Positions 26,377 to 35,332 of a stretch of 62,920 nt of DNA are shown piece after piece. The notes beneath the pieces were generated by a model. It worked only from the letters and a program-made list of their open reading frames with translations. It ran no database searches and had not been told where the DNA came from. Location of the stretch: assembly GCA_009903795.1 (NCBI GenBank), contig WYER01000002.1, positions 1 to 62,920 on the forward strand, written 5' to 3'. The stretch comes from Nitrososphaerota archaeon (GTDB lineage: Archaea > Thermoproteota > Nitrososphaeria > Conexivisphaerales > UBA164). How positions within the stretch are numbered: the stretch's first letter is position 1; each line of letters begins with the position of its first letter. Made by a program: the position numbers and the translations under genes.

Positions 26377-27477
26377 TTGAACTACATTCCACGGGTTTCA
26401 GTAATTATACCAGTTTATAAAAACCCAATGAATCTTAAAGAAATTTTAAGGGCCATTTTTAACGATAGTTATCAAGAAAAAGAAGTCATAATTATAGCAG
26501 ATGAACCGGATGATGATTTTTTTAGAACTGATTTTTTAGATAGATGCAAATTAATTATCAATAATAAAAGAATTGGAAAAGTTGAATCTTTGAACAAAGC
26601 TGTTAAAATAGCTAACGGGGATTACCTAATATTTTTGGATTCCGACGTACTTATACCAGATGACCTTATATCTAGATCTGTTCAGGTTGCTCTAAATTCT
26701 AATGCAGACATAATTGATTATGTAAAGCTTGGTTACGGCAACAAAATTATTGAGAGGATGGCGTCAATAGACTACGCAATAGCAAGCGCGTTCCTCGAAA
26801 TAGGCTCCAAGTTTTCTCGAAAGACTATCGCTCTTGATGGCGCTGCCTTTATGATAAAAAAGGATAGTCTGATTAATGTTGGTGGTTTTGATCACTTTTT
26901 TGCCGAAGATTTATATCTAGGTTTAAAGAGCTATGTTCACGGGCTAAAGTATATACTTTCTAATATAGAAGTTCGTGTTAAGCAGCCTGATAGCATCAAA
27001 AAATGGTTCGACCAAAGAATAAGATGGTCATATGGATTATCAGAATGGATTTTAAACAACTTTCTAAGACTGATTTTTTATTTTTTACGAACGCCCTGGT
27101 TTTTTATCTCTTTTATTATCTTTGTTGTTTCACCTTTAACTTCATTGGGTTTCTTTTATTTAATTTCAGCACCTTTTGTTAATAACTTTATGATGCTTTA
27201 TTTGTTTAATCCAGTTATCAAATTTACGCCTTTATTAGCAAGGTTTCCTAGGATTTATCTGGTTTATTTTACACGTTTTTTTGCTATATTTACGGGATCA
27301 TTTGTTTTAACCATGATAGCGTACTCATTTATCTTAAAACATTATAGAATTAAATATAGATTTTATGATCTGTTAGTTTATTACTTTTTTTATCAACCAT
27401 TGCTTTTTGCAACTTACATGCTTGGATTTGCAATCTATGTTCTCAAAGTTAGGGTTGAACTTAATTGGAAAGTGTAA
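26377..27477 (+). CDS. GT2 family glycosyltransferase with membrane tail
   Basis: A 366-residue glycosyltransferase of family 2 (GT-A fold). The N-terminal VSVIIPVYKNPMNLKEIL, the D-x-D in FLDSDVLIPDD (about residue 88), an acceptor-site EDLYLG near 178 and the Q-x-x-R-W motif (FDQRIRWSYG, about 212) are all present. Four or so C-terminal helices follow, so the product may be polymerised or carried across the membrane, as in cellulose- or hyaluronan-synthase-like enzymes. The start is a TTG, with tttaaaaac some 28 bases upstream. The ATPase gene that follows overlaps it by 13 bases. Confidence 0.88.
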   Translation: MNYIPRVSVIIPVYKNPMNLKEILRAIFNDSYQEKEVIIIADEPDDDFFRTDFLDRCKLIINNKRIGKVESLNKAVKIANGDYLIFLDSDVLIPDDLISRSVQVALNSNADIIDYVKLGYGNKIIERMASIDYAIASAFLEIGSKFSRKTIALDGAAFMIKKDSLINVGGFDHFFAEDLYLGLKSYVHGLKYILSNIEVRVKQPDSIKKWFDQRIRWSYGLSEWILNNFLRLIFYFLRTPWFFISFIIFVVSPLTSLGFFYLISAPFVNNFMMLYLFNPVIKFTPLLARFPRIYLVYFTRFFAIFTGSFVLTMIAYSFILKHYRIKYRFYDLLVYYFFYQPLLFATYMLGFAIYVLKVRVELNWKV

Positions 27478-28478
27478 AGAGAATAAAGTTTTCATTTAAC
27501 AAGCCAGTAGGCTATATGTACCTATACGACAGGAGCGACGAAATAAAAAAATTATCAGAATCAGAATCTGCTTTTTTATTAGGGCCGTTGGGAATAGGTA
27601 AAACTTCCCTTTTGAAATCTTATTTGGAACATAAAATGTGCAACGCTTTATGGATAAACGGAGAAAGAATAAGGAATTTTAACTCTTTTGTAAACAGTTT
27701 AAAAAGAGAGTACAGTAAACTGCTTAAAAATAGGTTGGCTAAATCAGCCGGCCAATTCTCTGAATTAAATGCCCCACTTTTAGAGATAGAAAGTTACAAA
27801 GAGGGCAAATCAGACAGGTATACCTTTTTAAATAATTTTTTAGATTATCTCGCTTTTATAAGCGATCAAAAAATCTGCCTGGTCATAGACGATTTTACTG
27901 AAATTAGAAAGATAGGACCAGCTTTTCTGGATATAAGCAGAGCTATCTATAAAGTCTTGAAAAAAAGAAAGATAAGTATACTGTTAGCTTCATCAGAACT
28001 TGGTTACGCAAGAGAAATTTTAGAAAAGAAAGATCTTCCATTTAAAAAAGTGTTTTCTGTATTAACTTTAAAGCCGTTTGGCCTTGAAGTCTCATTTGAT
28101 TTTTTATCTAAGGGGCTAGAAGATTACGGCGTCAGCTGTCCAAAAAAGTACATAGGGGATTCCTATTATGTATCTGAAGGCTTTCCTCTATGGCTTTCGC
28201 TTATCGGTTTAAGAATGTTAGAAGGAAAATGCGCCCCAGAAGGTATTTATACAGACAAAAGAGCACAACTGTTCTGGGTTGAAAGATTGACAAAACTTTC
28301 CGTCAAAGAGAAGTACATGCTAAGGCTTATAGCAAAAGGGGAAAGCTACAGACTCGCAGGACCGCATAGCAGACGCGTACTAAATTCTCTTATAAGAAGA
28401 GGTTATATAATCAAAAACAAGCAGGAAGTGATAGTAGATCCAGTTCTTCAATACCTTTTAAAGATGGAACTTATATGA
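27465..28478 (+). CDS. Archaeal STAND/ATPase-family protein
   Basis: A 337-residue ATPase. Walker A is GPLGIGKTSLLK near residue 41 and Walker B is CLVIDDFTEI near 142. The C-terminal 80 residues, with LSVKEKYMLRLIAKGESYRL and VLNSLIRRGYIIKN, look like a winged helix. This is the build of the archaeal ATPases related to MNS/STAND proteins (pfam01637). It is made with the glycosyltransferase before it (13-base overlap). What it moves or regulates is unknown. A decayed transposase follows it. Confidence 0.75.
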   Translation: MESVKRIKFSFNKPVGYMYLYDRSDEIKKLSESESAFLLGPLGIGKTSLLKSYLEHKMCNALWINGERIRNFNSFVNSLKREYSKLLKNRLAKSAGQFSELNAPLLEIESYKEGKSDRYTFLNNFLDYLAFISDQKICLVIDDFTEIRKIGPAFLDISRAIYKVLKKRKISILLASSELGYAREILEKKDLPFKKVFSVLTLKPFGLEVSFDFLSKGLEDYGVSCPKKYIGDSYYVSEGFPLWLSLIGLRMLEGKCAPEGIYTDKRAQLFWVERLTKLSVKEKYMLRLIAKGESYRLAGPHSRRVLNSLIRRGYIIKNKQEVIVDPVLQYLLKMELI

Positions 28479-28589
28479 ACGTTATGAAGTTATATATGAT
28501 TGTAAAATAAAAGAAAACTTTTGAAAACAAGCTCATAATAAGCTTAAAAGTGCTGCTAACTTAAGCTCTTTTGATCACCTAGGCTAATT

Positions 28590-29060
28590 ATAAATGAAAT
28601 TATCCTTAACATTTAGGCAATGTATCTCAAAAGCTTCTACCCTGTCTTTTATGTACTCATTCATCATTTCTATGAGGTTCTTCAGGCTCTCTCCATACAT
28701 AACATGTCTACCCCTGCCCACTTACATGCATCAACGTATCAAAGAGCTCCGATTGTGTAGATAGTCTTATTACTATATTTCTTTACAAGCTATCTTATGT
28801 AAAAGCATCAAAAGAGTTCTGGTGCCAGCTTATCTAAAATGATAGAAAAGCTTTTAGTTGAAGTTTTATGCTTTATTAGTCAAGCTTCGCTCTAATGTTT
28901 ATTTTAGTTTCATCAATAAATATGATATTCACATCGTGCTTGTCAACGTCAAAATCGAATACGAAAGAATACTTCTGAATCCATTTTTTATATTGCTTCT
29001 CTTGATTATGAGCTCAAGAACGTTGGAGGCATGCCTAAATTTTAAACTTACGATATAAAG
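28590..29060 (-). pseudogene. DDE transposase remnant (IS6-type pattern)
   Basis: On the minus strand, several pieces match archaeal IS6-type transposases when frames are joined: YKKWIQKYSFVFD, then NIIFIDETKINI (the first D of DDE), NSFDAF, then YTIGALWYVDACKW in the place of the usual D-x-G-x-W-Y segment. Stop codons and frame changes lie throughout. It is an old dead insertion between the ATPase gene and the gene at 29221. No ends were found. Confidence 0.55.
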
Positions 29061-29220
29061 CATATAAAGTATAAGTGCTATTTAGGTTCTTTTTCTGGTT
29101 TGTGCAATCATTTGCTAGAAAAATGGTTTTGTTAAATAAATTTTAAGCCTTAAGTTAACGGCACCAGCTTAAAACTATAAAACGTTTAAATAGAGACGTA
29201 CTTTTATTTAAAGCAGTAAG

Positions 29221-30105
29221 TTGTATAATATTCTGAGGTCAGAGAACATCAGAAAGGTTCTTTTAGATCTTATTTTAGGTTACCCCATAGACGTTAGAGT
29301 TTCTCTTTTAAATAAAGAACCTATATATTCTGTTAACAACAAAGTTTTAGATGAAAATACTTTAAGGCTTCTGATTGAAAACAAAATTATAGAGTATGTT
29401 GGTAACGAAAGTTTTTTAGCCTGCCCTAAAGACGCTTCGATGAATCTACATATAATTTTGATCTGTCCTGTGCACAAAGTTGCATTGCAAAAAATAGAAA
29501 TATACGAAAATAAAATTACAGGCTCCATAATCAACGCTCCAACAGGTAAAATATCTCAGAAAGGTGAAGTATCTCAGAATTTAGTTAAAAGGGGTTATTA
29601 TCTAAAATGCGAAAAAGGAGAGACCGTTATTAACCCTCAATTTGTTTATAGGTGTGATAACGGTCACGAGTTTTATCTAGAAGATGCAATCTTAGTTAAC
29701 GTTAAAAAGTATAAGGTTAACAAAGACGTTATTAAATTAGTAGAAGAGTATTTTAATAAGTTAAAGCAGGCTTCTAATTTCTTATCAAACGAAGGATATC
29801 AAATAATTGAAAACCGGAAATTTAAAGGATTAAGCGGTGTAGAGTATGAGTTTGATTTAATGGCTAAGAAAGGCGAACAGCATATAGCCTTTTATTTTAT
29901 CGAGGGGGATAAATTAGAAGAATTAATTTCTCTTCTTCCAAAACTTTATGATATATCGCAAAAACATGATATATCTTTGAAAATTTTTATAATTACGGAC
30001 AAACAGATAAACGAAGATCTGCTACACATGCTTAACACGTACAACGTACAGGTTATAAAAACAGACGATATTATGGACTTTATAACCAAAAACCTTAAAT
30101 CATGA
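29221..30105 (+). CDS. Unknown protein: zinc-ribbon-like middle, nuclease-fold-like end
   Basis: A 294-residue protein I do not recognise as a named family. Residues 60-165 hold Cys pairs and His (FLACPKD, LICPVHK, LKCEKG, RCDNGHEF) that could bind zinc. Residues 190-294 look like a PD-(D/E)xK restriction-nuclease fold: a helix, GVEYEFDLMAKKG, then a strand IAFYFIEG where the catalytic ExK should be, followed by a helix, a strand (IFIITD) and VQVIKTDDI. Since the ExK is absent, it may be a dead nuclease fold used for binding. The start is a TTG, with TATA-like stretches upstream. Two pilus-type membrane genes follow. Confidence 0.6.
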   Translation: MYNILRSENIRKVLLDLILGYPIDVRVSLLNKEPIYSVNNKVLDENTLRLLIENKIIEYVGNESFLACPKDASMNLHIILICPVHKVALQKIEIYENKITGSIINAPTGKISQKGEVSQNLVKRGYYLKCEKGETVINPQFVYRCDNGHEFYLEDAILVNVKKYKVNKDVIKLVEEYFNKLKQASNFLSNEGYQIIENRKFKGLSGVEYEFDLMAKKGEQHIAFYFIEGDKLEELISLLPKLYDISQKHDISLKIFIITDKQINEDLLHMLNTYNVQVIKTDDIMDFITKNLKS

Positions 30106-30235
30106 ATTTTAAAAATTATTAATATTTTATGAAAACTATCTATTATAAAAAAATCTGGTTAAAATCAGGTGAATTTAGCGTACCATATTATATTATACAT
30201 TTTTGTACAGTGCGGCTTTTAATGGGTGAAAAAAA

Positions 30236-31093
30236 TTGTCTAATTTTTTAGATTCATTGGCAAAGTTTGCAATTTCTAGAATAGGACCACACACATGGCT
30301 CTTTAAAATTTTTGGCGATCCTACTGAAGACATTAAAAAGGCATGGATTAACCTTACAGCTGACGAATACTCTTCCGTGATGCTTCTGATTTCTATCACT
30401 GCCTCAGCTTTAATCGCTGACATTTTGGCGCTTTTGTTTATATTTATAAGGATCCCCTGGTACATTATTCCAGCCGCTTTTGTCCTTTTTTTCTTTTTGA
30501 GCAACGCAACCTTTAGAGTTTATCCGATTCTCCTTAAATCAGAAATTTCAAGCAGTTTAAGCCTGAGGTTGCCTTATCTTGTAATCGAAATGGCTGCCCT
30601 TTCAGATACAGGGATGACCATTGAAAAAATATTTGAAAGTATGTTACTCCTTGAGCCAGATAAATATACAAGAAAGGTGCTCAGCTTTATGGTTAGAAAC
30701 ATAAAAATTTTTGGAATGGACATAACTCAGTCTTTGGATGCAACAATTAAAAGATCACCAAGCAGAGATTTTGCAGAATTTATCCTTTCGCTCAAGGGCG
30801 CGCTTATGGCGGGTTCTGAAGTAAGGCATTTTCTTACTGAATACTCTCAAAAGGTTATGATAGATAAAAAGATAAACTTAAGATATCTTATAGAAAGACT
30901 CAACATTATCACTGAGGCTTTCACAACTCTTTTTGTGGTTCTTCCTTCAGTTTTGCTGATCATGATACTGCTTTTTACAATGATCTCTTTTAAACCTTAT
31001 TATTATGCATTTTTCCTTATCATAACGTATGGGCTCATACCGTTAATGGGCATCTTCTTTATATTGTTGCTGGAGGCAATGAGGCCAAAATGA
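30236..31093 (+). CDS. TadC/FlaJ-like type IV pilus assembly membrane protein
   Basis: A 285-residue type II secretion F-domain protein. Two helices lie at residues 40-95. A cytoplasmic T2SSF segment follows (LRLPYLVIEMAALSDTGMTIEKIFESML, about 110-137, with LSLKGALMAGSEVRHFL later), and two more helices end it. Such proteins are the inner-membrane platform for archaeal pilus or secretion machines, turned by a TadA/GspE ATPase, which is not in this window. The start is a TTG, preceded by an A/T-rich stretch (30183-30200). The next gene overlaps by four bases. Confidence 0.85.
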   Translation: MSNFLDSLAKFAISRIGPHTWLFKIFGDPTEDIKKAWINLTADEYSSVMLLISITASALIADILALLFIFIRIPWYIIPAAFVLFFFLSNATFRVYPILLKSEISSSLSLRLPYLVIEMAALSDTGMTIEKIFESMLLLEPDKYTRKVLSFMVRNIKIFGMDITQSLDATIKRSPSRDFAEFILSLKGALMAGSEVRHFLTEYSQKVMIDKKINLRYLIERLNIITEAFTTLFVVLPSVLLIMILLFTMISFKPYYYAFFLIITYGLIPLMGIFFILLLEAMRPK

Positions 31094-31911
31094 ACAAAAA
31101 AGACATTCCCTTGCTGGCTGGCGTAATTGCTGGCATAATTATTCTTCTGATTATACCGTTAAAGCACATCGAAATTATGAGCTATCAGTTCGGTATGATA
31201 ATCGGGATAACCTTGGCAGTTTCTGTTCTGCCTTACGGTATAATAGTATACCTTCAGGAAAGGGAAAACTTGATTTTAGATAAAGATTTACTGGATTACC
31301 TTTCTCAAGTAGAAAGCTACGTTAAATCTGGAAAAAGTTTAATGTTCGTAGTAACTTTACCAAAAAACGAAAGGAAGAAGCCACTGAGAAAAAGGCTTGA
31401 AGCGCTTGAGCAGATGCTTAACCTTGGAATGTCGCCCGATGAAGCTTTAAACAGAATGGCCATGACTATGCCAACGTTGCTTTCAAAAGAAGCTTTTTCA
31501 ATCATACATAGGCTTGTTGTGTACGGCGGCGATGTAAGTGGAGTGCTTGAATCAGTGAGAGAGCATCTTGGAGACCTTTATGCAATTGAAAATGAAAAAA
31601 GAAGCGTTATGAGAAATTACGGTAGCATAATATATATTTCGTTCTTTATCCTTTTAATTATAATAATATTTTTTATAAGATTTTTCGTTAATAATACGAG
31701 CTATTTTTCTTCTTTTCCCATGTCTTCTCCTTTTAGCTCATTTTCAAACACTTCTGTTATTAAAAATCTGATTCTACAGTTTCTCATTATTGAAGGTTTT
31801 GTTTCAGGTTTGATAACCGGAAAATTGATATCGGGAAAGACATCATCAGGTTTGCTGCACTCAGCAATAATGGTAATTCTTACGCTTCTCGTTTACTCAA
31901 TCTTCTTATAA
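31090..31911 (+). CDS. TadC-like type IV pilus assembly membrane protein, second copy
   Basis: A 273-residue relative of the preceding gene. Two N-terminal helices (residues 8-55) come first, then a cytoplasmic segment with LDYLSQVESYVKSGKSL, LNLGMSPDEALNRMAM and RLVVYGGDVSGVLESVREHLGDLY (the T2SSF pattern), then three helices. FlaJ-type platforms normally carry both halves in one chain; here two short proteins, translated together, could pair to form it. No ATPase, prepilin or prepilin peptidase lies beside them. Confidence 0.82.
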   Translation: MNKKDIPLLAGVIAGIIILLIIPLKHIEIMSYQFGMIIGITLAVSVLPYGIIVYLQERENLILDKDLLDYLSQVESYVKSGKSLMFVVTLPKNERKKPLRKRLEALEQMLNLGMSPDEALNRMAMTMPTLLSKEAFSIIHRLVVYGGDVSGVLESVREHLGDLYAIENEKRSVMRNYGSIIYISFFILLIIIIFFIRFFVNNTSYFSSFPMSSPFSSFSNTSVIKNLILQFLIIEGFVSGLITGKLISGKTSSGLLHSAIMVILTLLVYSIFL

Positions 31912-31953
31912 AAAGTTTTAGGGAAAGATGAATTTTATAATGCTGGAAGATAG

Positions 31954-32628
31954 TCAGAGCTTGCGTGTTCTAGAATGCCATATGTAAGCTATTTCTCCCG
32001 TAAGCTTATATACATGAACGTTATTGAACTTCTCGGACATTTTTTTCTTAACAAATTCAGGGTCTAGGTCCATTATGCTGTTTGTAAGCCAATGATAAGC
32101 CTGGTTGTTGTACAACCCCCCAATAAAATTTATTATCTTAAAATAAACGTAAAAGAAGGCCAATGCGAGTCTGTTTGTAGGCTTAGCAGTATCTAGCATG
32201 ACAAGGTTTCCTTTTTCATTCAAAACCCTAGCGCATTCGTCAAAAACCTTGTCTATACCCACCTTTTTAAAGCTGCGTAAAGTGAAAGAAGATACTATCG
32301 TGTCAAAGGCACAATCCCTGAATGGCATGTTTGTTGCTGTGCCTATAACAGGGTCAGAAAATCGTTGAAGTTTCTTAATGTTTTTTAATACCATGCTCTT
32401 TGTTAAATCCAAACCAACGGGAAAAACACCTACATCCTGGCTAATGTTATTTGAAAGGTAACCTGTACCAATTCCAAGGTCAAGTATGTACCTTGATTGT
32501 TTTAGAAGGTGTTTTGTAACGCTCCTTCTCCATAACCTTACCAGCATAAAGCTGAAGAGATCGTTAAAGAAATCATACAGTTTTGCTACGTTTTCAAACA
32601 TGCTTTTTATTTCTTTTTCTGGCATCAT
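31954..32628 (-). CDS. UbiE/MenG-like SAM methyltransferase
   Basis: A 224-residue class I methyltransferase. The opening SMFENVAKLYDFFNDLFSF is typical of the UbiE/COQ5 group (which starts with FD-x-IA-x-x-YD), then come the SAM loop ILDLGIGTGYLSNNI at about 46-60, the acid GLDLTKSM and the motif-III stretch TATNMPFRDCAFDTIVSSFTLRS. It may methylate the quinone ring in respiratory quinone synthesis, or another small molecule. It follows the SAM hydrolase gene by one base on the same strand, and both use SAM. Confidence 0.83.
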   Translation of the reverse strand: MMPEKEIKSMFENVAKLYDFFNDLFSFMLVRLWRRSVTKHLLKQSRYILDLGIGTGYLSNNISQDVGVFPVGLDLTKSMVLKNIKKLQRFSDPVIGTATNMPFRDCAFDTIVSSFTLRSFKKVGIDKVFDECARVLNEKGNLVMLDTAKPTNRLALAFFYVYFKIINFIGGLYNNQAYHWLTNSIMDLDPEFVKKKMSEKFNNVHVYKLTGEIAYIWHSRTRKL

Positions 32629-32629
32629 G

Positions 32630-33400
32630 TTAAACGATCTCTATTTCGATTTCGTCCCCTGTCTTTATTTTTAAAAGGTCAGAAGCGCTTCCCTGATTAA
32701 GGACAAGTTCATAAAAGCCAGAACTTCCAAAAACCATACAAAGCCCTACGCATTCTGCAAAAGTAGCTTTTATTTGCACGTTTTTGTCTTTTATGATAAA
32801 CTTTTTACTAGTATCATTTATGTGTTCCTTTCTCAAGTTTAAAACAACGTCGCCGAATTTATCAACGTGTAGAACAGTAGCTTTTATGCTATATTTATTG
32901 ATTATGGGTTCAGGAAATACATATTTTTCTTTTATTTCTGTATACTGCCCAAGTGCTTCAATAGGCATGCCTTTAGAAAGGTAGGCCGCTGCAGGAGCAA
33001 AGACATCTCTGCCGTCAAAAGTTCCATTTCTGTTTTTTAGTATTACTTTTTCAGAAGTTATTTTTACTACGCTTTCTATACCATCTTCATACGCAGCTGG
33101 GTACAGAACGCCGTTGTCTGGTCCTACAAAAAAGTAATTTTTTGTTTTAATTACTAACGGCTGTCTGGTGGTTCCAACTCCAGGATCTACAACTACCAGA
33201 AAAATTGTTTTATAAGGGAAGTACTTATAAGAAGCCCATAGCTGGAAAGCCGCATCTATTATAGAAAAACTTTTTGCAGATGCAACAAGGTCTAGAATCA
33301 GCGCGTTTCTGTTTATTTTAAGAATAACACCTTTCATGACTCCGTTATAATGCTCTTCTACTCCAAAATCAGTAAGCAAGGCTATAACCCTTTTTATCAT
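32630..33400 (-). CDS. SAM hydroxide adenosyltransferase (DUF62)
   Basis: A 256-residue DUF62/SAM hydrolase, the family related to fluorinases and chlorinases. Landmarks: ALLTDFGVEEHYNGVMKGVI (residues 8-27), VVVDPGVGTTRQPLVI near 80 and FVGPDNGVL near 101, with DGRDVFAPAAAYLS near 129. These enzymes cleave SAM to adenosine and methionine using water. Length is normal. The next gene downstream on the same strand is a SAM-dependent methyltransferase, so they are likely co-transcribed. Confidence 0.9.
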   Translation of the reverse strand: MIKRVIALLTDFGVEEHYNGVMKGVILKINRNALILDLVASAKSFSIIDAAFQLWASYKYFPYKTIFLVVVDPGVGTTRQPLVIKTKNYFFVGPDNGVLYPAAYEDGIESVVKITSEKVILKNRNGTFDGRDVFAPAAAYLSKGMPIEALGQYTEIKEKYVFPEPIINKYSIKATVLHVDKFGDVVLNLRKEHINDTSKKFIIKDKNVQIKATFAECVGLCMVFGSSGFYELVLNQGSASDLLKIKTGDEIEIEIV

Positions 33401-33462
33401 AAAGCGACATTAAAGCCGCAGACTAATTAATATTTTTAACGATTTGTCCATCGATAGTTAAG

Positions 33463-33470
33463 TTTTTAAA
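33463..33470 (+). promoter_or_regulatory. TATA box of argF
   Basis: tttttaaa ends 22 bases before the ATG at 33493. It is the only clear box between argF and the divergent DUF62 gene. Confidence 0.5.
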
Positions 33471-33492
33471 CTGATATGCAAACTAATTTTCA

Positions 33493-34407
33493 ATGAAAGA
33501 TTTCCTTTCCATAACAGATCTTTCAAAAGAAGAAATCAAAGAAGTATGGTCTATGGCAAACAAACTCAAGTCTAACCCGTATAATGAGTTGTTAAAAGGA
33601 AAAAACATACTTTTGCTTTTTGAAAAACCATCTACAAGGACACGCGTAAGCTTTGAAGTTGGAATAAACCAGATGGGAGGTAATCCAATTTATATGGACG
33701 CCTCAACATCTCAATTATCAAGGGGCGAATCAATAGAAGATACGGGTCATACTTTAGAGAGATACGTTGATATGATAGTGGCTAGGGTGTACAGACATGA
33801 AGACTTGATCAAGCTTGCAATGAACTTCAGTAAGCCAGTAATAAACGCTCTTTCAGATTTAGAGCATCCAGCGCAAATATTGGCTGATTATTACACAATA
33901 AACGAAAAGTTCGGTAAAGTAGAAGGATTAAAATTAGCATTCATAGGGGATGGCCAGAACAACGTAGCTACATCTCTTATACTTGGAGCTGCAATTTTGG
34001 GAGTAAAGATAGTCATTGCATCGCCCCCAAAATATCAGCCAAAACAGGCAATCATAGGCCTTGCAGAGGAAATCAGGAAGGGAACTGTAGAAGTTACAGA
34101 GGACCCAATTAAGGCTGTGTCTGATGCTGATGTAGTATATACTGATGTTTTTACGAGTATGGGACAAGAAAAAGAAAAAGAAGAAAGGATTAAAGCATTT
34201 CTCCCTAAGTACCAGGTAAACGATGAACTTTTATCAAAAGCTCCAAAGCACACTTTGTTCATGCATTGTTTGCCAGCACACTATGGAGAAGAAGTAACAA
34301 AAGAAGTGATCTACGGTCCTAAATCGATAGTTTTTGATCAGGCGGAAAACAGGTTGCACGTGCAGAAAGGGCTGTTGCTTAAGATGTTTAAAATAAGCTT
34401 AAAATGA
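33493..34407 (+). CDS. argF: Ornithine carbamoyltransferase
   Basis: A 304-residue enzyme that makes citrulline from ornithine and carbamoyl phosphate in arginine synthesis. The carbamoyl-phosphate loop is STRTRVSFE (residues 47-55), with the partner HPAQILADYY near 134, and the ornithine site is FMHCLPAHYGEEV near 256 (HCLP with its catalytic Cys). The last motif, FDQAENRLHVQKGLL, is also family-typical. It stands as a single gene with its own TATA box and is followed by tRNA-Lys. An agmatinase-like gene at 46164 also concerns arginine-derived metabolism. Confidence 0.95.
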   Translation: MKDFLSITDLSKEEIKEVWSMANKLKSNPYNELLKGKNILLLFEKPSTRTRVSFEVGINQMGGNPIYMDASTSQLSRGESIEDTGHTLERYVDMIVARVYRHEDLIKLAMNFSKPVINALSDLEHPAQILADYYTINEKFGKVEGLKLAFIGDGQNNVATSLILGAAILGVKIVIASPPKYQPKQAIIGLAEEIRKGTVEVTEDPIKAVSDADVVYTDVFTSMGQEKEKEERIKAFLPKYQVNDELLSKAPKHTLFMHCLPAHYGEEVTKEVIYGPKSIVFDQAENRLHVQKGLLLKMFKISLK

Positions 34408-34432
34408 CTGAAAATGCGTAATGTAGGTAAAA

Positions 34433-34440
34433 TTTATAAA
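34433..34440 (+). promoter_or_regulatory. TATA box of tRNA-Lys
   Basis: tttataaa ends 23 bases before the tRNA's first base, the standard archaeal distance. Confidence 0.6.
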
Positions 34441-34463
34441 AAGCATTCATAATACTTTCAGAT

Positions 34464-34537
34464 GGGCCTGTAGCTCAGCCAGGCAGAGCGGCTGGCTCTT
34501 AACCAGTAGGTCGAGGGTTCGAATCCCTCCAGGCCCG
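34464..34537 (+). tRNA. tRNA-Lys (anticodon CTT)
   Basis: A 74-base cloverleaf. The acceptor stem GGGCCTG pairs with CAGGCCC, discriminator G. The D arm has AGCTCAGCCAGGCAGAGC. The anticodon loop is CTCTTAA, giving anticodon CTT, closed by GCTGG/CCAGT. The T arm is GAGGGTTCGAATCCCTC. No CCA is encoded and no intron is seen. A TATA box lies 23 bases upstream and a T tract follows. Confidence 0.96.
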
Positions 34538-34541
34538 ATAG

Positions 34542-34552
34542 TTTTTTATTTT
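34542..34552 (+). terminator. T-tract terminator after tRNA-Lys
   Basis: An eleven-base stretch of mostly T (ttttttatttt) starts five bases after the tRNA discriminator base. It fits archaeal intrinsic termination. Confidence 0.55.
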
Positions 34553-34655
34553 AATTTGCAAAATTATGTTTAAATATGTTTATTTGATAAAGTTGTTAAA
34601 GGTGCTGAAAACTTTGTATAAACGCATAAAGGATATCAGTAATTAATTGAAAAAG

Positions 34656-34664
34656 TTTATAAAA
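34656..34664 (+). promoter_or_regulatory. TATA box of the HAD phosphatase gene
   Basis: tttataaaa ends 20 bases before the ATG at 34685, which suggests a leaderless transcript. Confidence 0.5.
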
Positions 34665-34684
34665 ATAACATTAAAGAGTAGAGT

Positions 34685-35332
34685 ATGAAAATTTCAGCCG
34701 TTCTTTTTGATCTAGATGGGACAATAATAGATAGTGCACCGAACTTGATGTTTTCTTGGGCATCTGCTCTTTCTGAAGTTGGTGTAAAAGTACAACCTGA
34801 AGATTTAAAAAAATTTGTTGGATTATCGCCAAAGGTCATAATTTCAAAACTTATACCAGACCCTAGCGATGAATTAGTAGAGAAATTAAAAGAGAGAAGA
34901 AAAATTTACTTTAAAGAGAACATCCACCGTGTGAAACTTTTTGATGACGCTGTTGAACTTTTAAATTATCTGAATAATGTCAAAATAAAGGCTGCTCTGG
35001 CAACAAGTATGGGAAAGGATATGTTGATTGATATTATTCAGTACTTCAAACTGGATAGGTACCTTTGCTGCTGGGTAAGCGCAGAAGACGTAAAAAATCC
35101 AAAACCAGCGCCAGACGTGTTCTTAAAAGCGCTCGAACTTACAGAAGCAAAAAAGGATCTATCTCTAGGGGTAGGGGACAGAGAGTATGATATTATAGCG
35201 CTTGAAAAAGCCGGGATAAAGTCGGTTCTTGTTAAAAGAGATGAATTTAGTGTGTGTAACACAGTCACTCCGTACATAACGGTTAACAGATTGGATGAAC
35301 TTATTCCTTTAATAGAGCCCCAGATTGACTGA
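34685..35332 (+). CDS. HAD-family phosphatase (phosphoglycolate phosphatase-like)
   Basis: A 215-residue HAD hydrolase. Motif I is FDLDGTIIDS (residues 8-17, two catalytic Asp), motif II is ATSMGK near 102, motif III is NPKPAPD (Lys) near 139, and motif IV is GVGDREYDI near 161. A helical cap lies between motifs I and II, as in Gph and beta-phosphoglucomutase relatives. It could hydrolyse 2-phosphoglycolate or another small phosphate ester. Its end overlaps the convergent gene by 24 bases. Confidence 0.88.
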   Translation: MKISAVLFDLDGTIIDSAPNLMFSWASALSEVGVKVQPEDLKKFVGLSPKVIISKLIPDPSDELVEKLKERRKIYFKENIHRVKLFDDAVELLNYLNNVKIKAALATSMGKDMLIDIIQYFKLDRYLCCWVSAEDVKNPKPAPDVFLKALELTEAKKDLSLGVGDREYDIIALEKAGIKSVLVKRDEFSVCNTVTPYITVNRLDELIPLIEPQID

